Below are positions 23,600 to 30,699 of a stretch of 32,189 nt of DNA, piece by piece. Below the pieces are notes generated by a model. The model made no database searches. It was not told the origin of the DNA and saw nothing but the letters and a program-made list of their open reading frames with translations. This stretch comes from Bacteroidales bacterium. Its GTDB lineage: Bacteria > Bacteroidota > Bacteroidia > Bacteroidales > UBA932. Numbering within the stretch: position 1 is the first letter of the stretch; every line of letters starts with the position of its first letter. Where the stretch lies: the NCBI GenBank assembly GCA_017445425.1, contig JAFSUF010000052.1:1-32189 (forward strand), read 5' to 3'. The position numbers and the translations under genes are program-made.

Positions 23600-24307
23600 A
23601 TGAAAGGACGCCTGTTTTTGATTCCATCGCCGCTGGGCGAAGGCGACCCGCACGAGGTTCTTCCCGGTGCGGTTTTCGCCTGCATCCGCAATATCCGCAC
23701 CTATGTTGTGGAGGAGGTGCGCACAGCCCGCCGCTTCCTCTCTGCTGCCGGGCTCAAAGGGAATATTGACAGCCTGGAGTTTTATGAACTTAACGAACAT
23801 ACTTCTGCAGAAGATGCCGCCGGTTATGTCCGGTTGCTGGAAGAGGGGCAGGATGTCGGCTTGATAAGCGAAGCGGGCCTTCCGGCAGTTGCCGACCCCG
23901 GCAGCATTCTGGTTGCAGAGGCGCATTGTCACGATATAGAGGTAATCCCGCTGGTGGGTCCGTCATCACTTATGATGGCGCTTATGTCGTCGGGACTCAA
24001 CGGCCAGTCGTTTGCCTTTACGGGCTATCTCCCGGTAAAGACGGCGGAGCGTCGTGCCCGCCTGCAGGAGTTGGAGCGGATTTCCCGCCGCCTGAACCAG
24101 ACCCAGATTATAATCGAAACTCCATATCGCAACGACTCCCTGTTGTCCGATATGCTGGAGGCGCTGGATGGCGCAACAAGGCTTTGCGTGGCGGCCAATA
24201 TCACCCAGGCTGATGCCTTCATCCGCACCAGGGAAGTTGGTCAGTGGCGCCGCAATCCGGTTGTTATCGGCAAACGTCCGTGCGTGTTTGTAATGCTTGC
24301 AAGGTGA
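23600..24307 (+). CDS. RsmI-like SAM-dependent methyltransferase (tetrapyrrole-methylase fold)
   Basis: A 235-aa protein. The N-terminus MKGRLFLIPSPLGEGDPHEV and the motif GLISEAGLPAVADPGSILV parallel RsmI (typically SDAGTPLISDPG), and VIPLVGPSSLMMALMSSGLN is the second half of the SAM-binding cleft. TPYRNDSLLSDML and VAANITQADAFIRTREVGQW resemble the C-domain. It is shorter than RsmI (about 280 aa) and belongs to a divergent Bacteroidetes group. RsmI makes 2'-O-methyl-C1402 in 16S rRNA; whether this protein does the same is uncertain. Its TGA shares a base with the folB ATG. Confidence 0.82.
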   Translation: MKGRLFLIPSPLGEGDPHEVLPGAVFACIRNIRTYVVEEVRTARRFLSAAGLKGNIDSLEFYELNEHTSAEDAAGYVRLLEEGQDVGLISEAGLPAVADPGSILVAEAHCHDIEVIPLVGPSSLMMALMSSGLNGQSFAFTGYLPVKTAERRARLQELERISRRLNQTQIIIETPYRNDSLLSDMLEALDGATRLCVAANITQADAFIRTREVGQWRRNPVVIGKRPCVFVMLAR

Positions 24308-24687
24308 TGAATAAAGAGGGTATCATAGAACTTAAGGATCTGCGCTTCCGCGCATTCCACGGATGTCTGGAACAGGAGCGCATTGAGGGGGCGGATTATA
24401 ACGTCTCGCTCCGCTGCACGGTGGATTTGCGGATGGCGGCCGCGACCGACGACCTTAAATATACCGTGGACTATTCGGTGCTCTATAACGTTGTTATGGA
24501 TGCAATGCAGGCTCCGGTGAATCTGCTGGAGCACGTGGCGGGCAAAATCCTTAAAAACGTCCGCTATTACGCGCCGGCGGTAAAGCACGCCACCGTCACC
24601 ATCTGCAAGATGCAGCCGCCGTTTGATTATCCCCCCGCTGCTCTGGATAAAGAGCATACCGCGGCCTGCGTAACACTTAGTTTTTAG
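24307..24687 (+). CDS. folB: Dihydroneopterin aldolase
   Basis: 126 aa from ATG 24307 (MNKEGIIELKDLRFRAFHGC). Longer in-frame readings start inside the methyltransferase gene. The FolB pattern is present: LRFRAFHGCLEQER, then YNVSLRCTVDL, YTVDYSVLYNVV with the pterin-side residues, LLEHVAGKIL including the substrate-binding Glu, and a final strand HATVTICKMQPPF. It converts 7,8-dihydroneopterin to 6-hydroxymethyl-dihydropterin and glycolaldehyde in folate synthesis. The protein is cytoplasmic and normally octameric. The 1-base overlap upstream and 3-base gap to mtaB imply an operon. Confidence 0.9.
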   Translation: MNKEGIIELKDLRFRAFHGCLEQERIEGADYNVSLRCTVDLRMAAATDDLKYTVDYSVLYNVVMDAMQAPVNLLEHVAGKILKNVRYYAPAVKHATVTICKMQPPFDYPPAALDKEHTAACVTLSF

Positions 24688-24690
24688 GTT

Positions 24691-25932
24691 ATGAAGCGGG
24701 CGGCGTTTGATACTCTTGGCTGCAAGCTGTCTTTTGCAGAATCATCCTCCTGGGCCCGCGCATTTGAGGCTGCCGGCTTTGAGATTGTGGATGCGGGGGA
24801 GCCGGCCGATATTTATGTCGTAAATACCTGCTCCGTTACTGAACACGCCGACAAAAAGGGGCGGAACCTGATCCGCCGCCTGCATCGCAAGGCACCGGAA
24901 GCGCGCATTATTGTGGCTGGTTGCCAGGCGCAGCTGCGTGCAGAGCAACTCGCCGCGCTGGATGGCGTCTGGGCTGTGGTGGGCTCCGATTATAAAGGGG
25001 AATTGCTCTCGATTGCTACCGCAGACAGTCTTCCCCAGAAGATATATGTCAGGCCTGTGGAGCAGAGCCGCAAGTATTTTGCCGCGCACTCTTCTGCCGG
25101 GCGCACCCGCGCCTTTTTAAAGGTGCAAGACGGCTGCGACTACCATTGCACCTATTGCACGGTTCCGCTGGCCCGTGGCGACAGCCGCAACGCGCCCATC
25201 TCCGATATTGTGGCCCAGGCAAAGGCCATCGCCGCCTCCGGTTTCAAGGAGGTGGTCCTCACCGGGGTAAATACAGGAGACTTTGGGAAGAGCACCGGTG
25301 AGTCATTTTTTGAGTTGATAAAGGCGCTGAATGCTGTGGAGGGCATTGAGCGATACCGAATATCTTCAATTGAACCTAATCTGCTCACAGATGAGATTGT
25401 TGACTGGATTGCCTCCGGGACCAAGTTCCTGCCACACTTCCATATTCCGCTGCAGTCCGGGTGCGACCGGGTGCTGGCGGCAATGCACCGCCGTTACAAT
25501 ACAGATTTCTTCCGCCGCAAGATAGAGTATATCCGCCGCAAGTTGGAGCACGTGTTCTTTGGTATCGACGTAATTGTGGGTTTTCCGGGTGAGACAGATG
25601 CAGATTTTGAGCAGACATATCGATTCCTGGAGGAGATAAGGCCGGCATTTATCCATATCTTCCCCTATTCGAGAAGGGCTGGGACTCCCGCGGCAGATAT
25701 GCCCGGCCAGGTGCAGGAGAGCGTCAAGACACATCGGGTTGCACGTTTGGAGGAGCTGTGCAGCAGGCTGCACACAGAATTCTGCGAGGCCAATCGCGGC
25801 AGGTGGGAGCAGGTGTTGTTTGAAAGTACTGTGCGAGACGGCAAAATGTTCGGCTACAGCCGGAACTATATCAAGGTAGAACGCGACTTCGACCCCGCCA
25901 TGGTGGGGGAGATAGTCGATGTCATATTGTAA
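24691..25932 (+). CDS. mtaB: tRNA t6A37 methylthiotransferase
   Basis: A 413-aa protein. The UPF0004 domain supplies the first cluster Cys residues: TLGCKLSFAE (C11), VVNTCSVTEHAD (C47) and VAGCQAQ (C78). The radical-SAM domain has VQDGCDYHCTYCTVP (C149, C153, C156). A C-terminal TRAM-like domain follows (WEQVLFESTVRDGKMFGYSR, GEIVDVIL). Length and motif order fit MtaB rather than MiaB or RimO; the N-terminal LGCKLSFAES is typical. The enzyme adds a methylthio group to t6A37 of ANN-decoding tRNAs using two [4Fe-4S] clusters. It sits three bases after folB and three before the MBL gene. Confidence 0.93.
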   Translation: MKRAAFDTLGCKLSFAESSSWARAFEAAGFEIVDAGEPADIYVVNTCSVTEHADKKGRNLIRRLHRKAPEARIIVAGCQAQLRAEQLAALDGVWAVVGSDYKGELLSIATADSLPQKIYVRPVEQSRKYFAAHSSAGRTRAFLKVQDGCDYHCTYCTVPLARGDSRNAPISDIVAQAKAIAASGFKEVVLTGVNTGDFGKSTGESFFELIKALNAVEGIERYRISSIEPNLLTDEIVDWIASGTKFLPHFHIPLQSGCDRVLAAMHRRYNTDFFRRKIEYIRRKLEHVFFGIDVIVGFPGETDADFEQTYRFLEEIRPAFIHIFPYSRRAGTPAADMPGQVQESVKTHRVARLEELCSRLHTEFCEANRGRWEQVLFESTVRDGKMFGYSRNYIKVERDFDPAMVGEIVDVIL

Positions 25933-25935
25933 CTT

Positions 25936-26703
25936 ATGGCTAATTCGGTCACATTCCTGGGTACCGGCACCTCTTCCGGGATCCCGATGCTGGGCTGCGA
26001 CTGCCCGGTATGCACCTCCGCCGATGCGCGCGACAAGCGCCTGCGCTGTTCTGTCTATGTAGAATATGAAGGGCTCAGACTGTTGGTGGATGCCGGCCCC
26101 GACTTCCGCACCCAGTTGCTTAGGGAGAAGATACAGCACGTTGATGCGGTGCTGCTTACTCACCATCATAAAGATCACACCGGCGGTCTGGACGATGTCC
26201 GCAGTTTCAACTATTTTGAGCGGCGCGCTTTCCCTGTTTATTGCGAGGAGTATGTCCAGGAGTCGCTCAAGAGGGAGTACAGCTACGCTTTTGACGAGCA
26301 TCCATATCCCGGTGCGCCGCAGTTTGAGCTGCACACCATCACGGAGGCTCCGTTCTCTATCGGCGGGGTGGAGATAATCCCTGTGCGGGCCCTGCATTAC
26401 AAGTTGCCGGTGCTGGGGTTCCGGTTTGGCAAGTTCGGTTATCTGACCGACGCCAGCAGCATCACAGATGAGGAAATTGAAAAATTCCGTGGCGTCGAGT
26501 TTTTCGTTATAAACGCCATCCGCTATACCAGTCATATCTCACATTTCAGCGTGCCGGAAGCGTTGCAAGTGATTGAAAAAGTAGGGGCAAAGCAATCTTT
26601 CTTTACCCATCTTTCGCATCAGCTTCCACCGCACGAGGCATTTGCGGCCGCTCTTCCGGAAAATATTGCCCCGGCTTTCGATGGGTTACGTATTGACTTT
26701 TAG
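25936..26703 (+). CDS. PhnP-like MBL-fold metallohydrolase
   Basis: A 255-aa protein. The N-terminus VTFLGTGTSSGIPMLGCDCP carries C21, C23 and C26, the structural zinc knuckle of the PhnP group. The active site has THHHKDHTGG (H76, H78, D80, H81), followed by RALHYKLPVLGFRFG and a YLTDAS strand with the bridging Asp. A later HLSHQLPPHE supplies His residues. PhnP itself is a cyclic-phosphate phosphodiesterase. Bacteroidetes copies sit beside tRNA or lipoate genes and their substrate is unknown. It is the last gene before the rhamnose promoter, part of which (the -33 TTG) lies inside its 3' end. Confidence 0.87.
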   Translation: MANSVTFLGTGTSSGIPMLGCDCPVCTSADARDKRLRCSVYVEYEGLRLLVDAGPDFRTQLLREKIQHVDAVLLTHHHKDHTGGLDDVRSFNYFERRAFPVYCEEYVQESLKREYSYAFDEHPYPGAPQFELHTITEAPFSIGGVEIIPVRALHYKLPVLGFRFGKFGYLTDASSITDEEIEKFRGVEFFVINAIRYTSHISHFSVPEALQVIEKVGAKQSFFTHLSHQLPPHEAFAAALPENIAPAFDGLRIDF

Positions 26704-26723
26704 ATAAAGATTGCATAATTTTG
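26693..26723 (+). promoter_or_regulatory. Putative promoter of the L-rhamnose operon
   Basis: TTG at 26693-26695 and TAATTTTG at 26716-26723 are 20 bases apart, an excellent Bacteroidetes match, 28 bases before rhaB ATG 26751. No long inverted repeat that could be an obvious operator was seen. Confidence 0.65.
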
Positions 26724-26750
26724 GAGAATCGAATTATAATTCACCAAAAT

Positions 26751-28226
26751 ATGTCATTTACATCTATCAGCATTGATTTGGGGGCAACCAGCGGCAGGGT
26801 GGTGCTCGCCCGTCTTGACAACGGCCGCCTGGAACTTGAGGAGGTGCACCGTTTTGCAAACGGTTTCTCTACCATTGCAGGCCGCACATATTGCAACCTG
26901 TATTACCTTTTTGACGAGATACGCAAGGGGCTCAAGAAAGTGGGTTCCCGCGACATAGAGGTTTCATCCATCGGAATCGACACCTGGGGTGTGGACATAG
27001 TATGCATCGGCAAGGACGGGCACATCCTCTCTCAGCCACGCGCATACCGTGACCATTATACCGACGGCATGATGGAGGAGTACTTCAAGATTGTCCCCAA
27101 GGACGAGGTTTACCGCCGCACCGGTATCCAGTTCATGAACTTCAACACCCTGTTCCAGTTGTTTACCCTCCGCCGGGAAGGCAACTCTTCTCTGGAGGCT
27201 GCGGACAAGGTGCTGTTCCTGCCTGATGCGCTGTCGTATCTGCTCACCGGCAAGATGGTTTGCGAATACACCATCCTCTCCACATCGCAGTTCCTGAACC
27301 CTTACGACAAGAAGATAGATGCGGGACTTCTGGAGGCTGCCGGTATCAGCTGCGACCTCTTCCCGGAGATTGTGATGCCCGGCCACATCGTGGGCACCCT
27401 CACGGATGATCTTGCCAAAGAGACCGGACTTGGAAAGGTCAAGGTAGTTGCGGTCGCCGGTCACGATACCGGCAGCGCAGTTGCCGCCGTCCCCGCCACC
27501 ACCAGGAATTTTGCATATCTGTCGTCCGGCACTTGGTCTCTCATCGGCATTGAGGCTTATGAGCCAATTATCGGCGAGGAGTCGTTCAAGGAGAATTATA
27601 CCAATGAGGGTGGGATAGACGGCACCATCCGCTTCCTCAAGAACGTTACCGGAATGTGGCTGCTGGAGCAGTGTCGCGTTAAGTGGAAAGAGCAGGGTAA
27701 AGACTACAGCTACCCCCAGATTGTGGAGATGATGGGGCAGGCAAAGCCGTTTGTCTCTTTTGTGGATCCGGACGACCCCTCTTTCGCCGCACCGGAAGAT
27801 ATGGAGCAGGCTATCAAGGATTACTGCCGCTCTCACGGCGAACCGGTTCCGGAAAACGATGCCGCTATGGTACGCTGCATCTTTGAGTCGCTGGCCCTGA
27901 AGTACCGCAATGTGATTGACGTGCTCAATTCCAAGTTCGTCAAAGAGCCTATCGAGGTGTTGCATATAATCGGTGGCGGCAGCAAGAATGCCCTGCTCAA
28001 CCAGATTACTGCCAATGCCACCCGTCTGAAGGTGCTCGCCGGTCCGTCTGAGGCCACCACCATAGGCAACGTGATGATCCAGGCACGCGCCGCCGGCATC
28101 GTAAATACAAAAGAGGATATGCGCCGTCTTATCGGCGACAGCATCTCTACTGAGGAGTATCTACCGGAAGATGCCGCCCTCTGGAATGAAGCATACACCA
28201 GATTCAAGGAAATAATTTCAAAATAA
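26751..28226 (+). CDS. rhaB: L-rhamnulokinase
   Basis: 491 aa from ATG 26751; an in-frame TTG at 26721 lies in the -7 box. FGGY-kinase features are present: SIDLGATSGRVVLARL (phosphate 1 loop), SSIGIDTWGVDIVCIG, VAVAGHDTGSAVAAVP, AYLSSGTWSLIGIE and LHIIGGGSKNALLNQITANA (adenosine-binding). The SSGTWSL and GIDTWGVD motifs fit rhamnulokinase better than xylulokinase or fuculokinase, and the neighbours confirm it. It phosphorylates L-rhamnulose with ATP to L-rhamnulose-1-phosphate. The isomerase gene follows after 11 bases. Confidence 0.95.
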   Translation: MSFTSISIDLGATSGRVVLARLDNGRLELEEVHRFANGFSTIAGRTYCNLYYLFDEIRKGLKKVGSRDIEVSSIGIDTWGVDIVCIGKDGHILSQPRAYRDHYTDGMMEEYFKIVPKDEVYRRTGIQFMNFNTLFQLFTLRREGNSSLEAADKVLFLPDALSYLLTGKMVCEYTILSTSQFLNPYDKKIDAGLLEAAGISCDLFPEIVMPGHIVGTLTDDLAKETGLGKVKVVAVAGHDTGSAVAAVPATTRNFAYLSSGTWSLIGIEAYEPIIGEESFKENYTNEGGIDGTIRFLKNVTGMWLLEQCRVKWKEQGKDYSYPQIVEMMGQAKPFVSFVDPDDPSFAAPEDMEQAIKDYCRSHGEPVPENDAAMVRCIFESLALKYRNVIDVLNSKFVKEPIEVLHIIGGGSKNALLNQITANATRLKVLAGPSEATTIGNVMIQARAAGIVNTKEDMRRLIGDSISTEEYLPEDAALWNEAYTRFKEIISK

Positions 28227-28237
28227 TTTAAACCAAG

Positions 28238-29491
28238 ATGAAAGAACAACAGGTAATAAAGGCCTACGAACAGGCCAAAGAACGTTATGCTGCCATCGGT
28301 ATCGACACCGACAAGGTTATGGAGCAGCTCCAGAATTTCCACCTCTCACTGCACTGCTGGCAGGCAGATGATGTCAAGGGTTTCGAAGTGCAGGCAGGCG
28401 CCCTTTCCGGAGGTATCCAGTCCACCGGCAACTATCCCGGTGCGGCCCGCAACATAGATGAGCTCCGCGCAGACGTGCTCAAGGCAAAGAGTCTGATTCC
28501 CGGTACCCACCGCCTGAATCTTCACGAGATTTATGGCGATTTCCAGGGGAAGGTGGTTGACCGCGACGAGGTGACGGTAGATTATTTCAAGAGCTGGATT
28601 GACTGGGGCAAGGCAAACGACACCAAGCTTGACTTCAACTCCACTTCGTTCTCACACCCCAAGAGCGGCAATCTTTCGCTCTCCAATCCTGACAAGGGTA
28701 TCCGCGATTTCTGGATCGAGCATACCAAACGCTGCCGCGATATCGCAGACGAGATGGGTAAGGCACAGGGCGACCCCTGTATCCTCAACGTGTGGGTACA
28801 CGACGGTTGCAAGGATGTATCTGTAAATCATTTCCTCTATCGCAGCCTGCTCAAGGACTCTCTGGACAAGATTTTTGCAGAGGACAAGAAACATATGAAG
28901 GACTGCATCGAGGGTAAGGTGTTCGGAATCGGTCTGGAGAGCTTCACCGTAGGTTCCCACGACTTCTACACCGCTTATGCAGCCAAGAACGGCAAGATCC
29001 CCACAATCGATACCGGTCACTACCACCCGGCTGAGATTCCCGCAGACAAAGTATCGGCACTTCTCAATTTCGTTCCTGAACTGATGCTCCACGTGAGCCG
29101 TCCGATCCGCTGGGATTCTGACCACGTGACAATTATGGACGACAACACTCTCGAACTCTTTGCAGAGATTGTACGTGCCGGTGCACTGGAGCGCGTACAC
29201 TACGGCCTGGACTATTTCGACGGTGCGATGAACCGCGTCGGCGCTTACGTTACCGGCAGCCGCGCAGCCCAGAAGTGTATGCTCCGCGCTATGCTCGAAC
29301 CTCGCGAGCAGATGAGCAAGTACGAGCTTGAAGACAAGCACTTTGAGGTGCTCGCCCTCTTTGAAGAGGCAAAGGCTATGCCTTGGGGTGCCGTATATGA
29401 TATGTTCTGCCTTAAGAACAATGTTCCTGTAGGGCAGGAGTTCATAGACGTCATCCAGAAATACGAGGCAGAGGTAACCAGCAAAAGATAA
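28238..29491 (+). CDS. rhaA: L-rhamnose isomerase
   Basis: 417 aa, the usual length. The start is MKEQQVIKAYEQAKERYAAI. Conserved segments include LHCWQADDVKGFE, GIQSTGNYPGAARN and RLNLHEIYGDF. The metal-binding and catalytic residues lie in LDFNSTSFSHPKSGNLSLS, NVWVHDGCKDVSVN, GLESFTVGSHDFY, TIDTGHYHPAE and VSRPIRWDSDHV. The enzyme interconverts L-rhamnose and L-rhamnulose with Mn2+/Zn2+ in a TIM barrel. Codon choice is even and GC-rich, consistent with good expression. It lies between rhaB and rhaT with gaps of 11 and 6 bases. Confidence 0.96.
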   Translation: MKEQQVIKAYEQAKERYAAIGIDTDKVMEQLQNFHLSLHCWQADDVKGFEVQAGALSGGIQSTGNYPGAARNIDELRADVLKAKSLIPGTHRLNLHEIYGDFQGKVVDRDEVTVDYFKSWIDWGKANDTKLDFNSTSFSHPKSGNLSLSNPDKGIRDFWIEHTKRCRDIADEMGKAQGDPCILNVWVHDGCKDVSVNHFLYRSLLKDSLDKIFAEDKKHMKDCIEGKVFGIGLESFTVGSHDFYTAYAAKNGKIPTIDTGHYHPAEIPADKVSALLNFVPELMLHVSRPIRWDSDHVTIMDDNTLELFAEIVRAGALERVHYGLDYFDGAMNRVGAYVTGSRAAQKCMLRAMLEPREQMSKYELEDKHFEVLALFEEAKAMPWGAVYDMFCLKNNVPVGQEFIDVIQKYEAEVTSKR

Positions 29492-29497
29492 CAGGTT

Positions 29498-30529
29498 ATG
29501 ATTCTCATCGGTTTACTGATTATCGCGATAGGTGCGTTCTGCCAGGCCAGCAGTTACGTGCCCATCAACAAGATCAAGGAGTGGAGCTGGGAGAGCTACT
29601 GGATTGTCCAGGGCGTCTTTGCGTGGCTGGTGTTCCCGCTGCTGGGTGCGCTGCTCGCGGTGACGGATGGCAACTCCCTGATGTCTCTCTACACTGCCGA
29701 TCCCAAGGCAACCCTGCTTACCATCTTCTTTGGTATGCTGTGGGGTGTGGGCGGCCTCACCTTCGGCCTGTCTATGCGTTATCTTGGCGTCGCTCTGGGT
29801 CAGAGCCTGGCGCTGGGCATCTGCTCTGCACTGGGCGTGATTCTCACTCCGCTTGCCACCGACTTGCTGGGTCTGAGCACCGGCGCTATGGGTACCATCA
29901 CCGGAGCCGTGATTGCAGGCGTCGTGGTGATGTTCATCGGTGTGCTCATCATCGGCATTGCCGGCAGTATGAGAGCCAAGGCCAGCGCTTCTGAAAAGAA
30001 GGACGGTGCCGAGCCGCAGCGCTTCAATTTTGGCAAGGGTATCCTGGTGGCCTTGATTTCGGGTTTCATGAGCGCATGCTTCGCCATCGGCAAAGGGTGC
30101 GGGGCCAATATGTACTTCGAGGGGACCAACCCCATGTTCAAAGAGCTTCCCGCGGTGCTTCTGGTCACCATCGGCGGCTTCATAGTGAATGCGGTTTACT
30201 GCTTCAGCCAGAACTCCAAGAACAAAACCTGGGGCGACTACAAGAAGGGCAACCTCTGGGGTCACAACCTGCTGTTCTGCGCGTTGGCCGGCATCCTCTG
30301 GTACAGCCAGTTCTTCGGCCTCTCGCTGGGAAGCGCCTTCCTGAAGGATTCCCCCGCTCTGCTTGCATTCGCCTGGGCAATCCTGATGTCTCTGGACATC
30401 CTGTTCTCCAACTTCTGGGGCATCGTGCTCAAGGAGTGGAAGGGGTGCAAACCCAAGATTATATGGGTTCTGGCCATCGGCCTCGCCATCCTCATCTTCT
30501 CCATCTTCCTCCCGCAGCTTATCGGGTAG
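29498..30529 (+). CDS. rhaT: L-rhamnose/proton symporter
   Basis: A 343-aa membrane protein with ten predicted helices, as in E. coli RhaT. It starts MILIGLLIIAIGAFCQASSY, followed by VPINKIKEWSWESYW. GMLWGVGGLTFGLSMRYLG, then VALGQSLALGICSALGVIL, and later ISGFMSACFAIGKG match the family. A charged loop (RAKASASEKKDGAEPQRFNF) separates the halves. It would import L-rhamnose with protons across the inner membrane. It is the last gene of the operon, followed after 17 bases by a perfect hairpin. Confidence 0.94.
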   Translation: MILIGLLIIAIGAFCQASSYVPINKIKEWSWESYWIVQGVFAWLVFPLLGALLAVTDGNSLMSLYTADPKATLLTIFFGMLWGVGGLTFGLSMRYLGVALGQSLALGICSALGVILTPLATDLLGLSTGAMGTITGAVIAGVVVMFIGVLIIGIAGSMRAKASASEKKDGAEPQRFNFGKGILVALISGFMSACFAIGKGCGANMYFEGTNPMFKELPAVLLVTIGGFIVNAVYCFSQNSKNKTWGDYKKGNLWGHNLLFCALAGILWYSQFFGLSLGSAFLKDSPALLAFAWAILMSLDILFSNFWGIVLKEWKGCKPKIIWVLAIGLAILIFSIFLPQLIG

Positions 30530-30546
30530 GACAGGGGCAGTGATTT

Positions 30547-30588
30547 CAAACAACAGGCAGGTATCAACCGGTACCTGCCTGTTGTTTG
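30547..30588 (+). terminator. Perfect 17-bp hairpin after rhaT
   Basis: CAAACAACAGGCAGGTA (30547-30563) pairs perfectly with 30572-30588 around an 8-base loop TCAACCGG. There is no long U-tract after it, but the stem arms end in TTGTTTG on either strand, so it could stop transcripts in both directions or protect the rhaT 3' end. Confidence 0.7.
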
Positions 30589-30699
30589 TATATACCTGAA
30601 GACACCGTGAAGCCACTGTCAATTATTCCTCGAAGTGTAGATAACGTGCAAAAACGGTTATTATTCCGTATATTGGGGCAAGTTTTAAACCAACTGGCT

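Noticed and set aside
25366..26535. 389-codon minus-strand frame opposite mtaB and the MBL gene
   Set aside because: It crosses the boundary of two well-supported genes and shows no family motif; a shadow frame.
29513..30622. 369-codon minus-strand frame opposite rhaT
   Set aside because: Its His, Gln and Asp rich translation is the antisense of a membrane protein; rhaT is certain from sequence and context.
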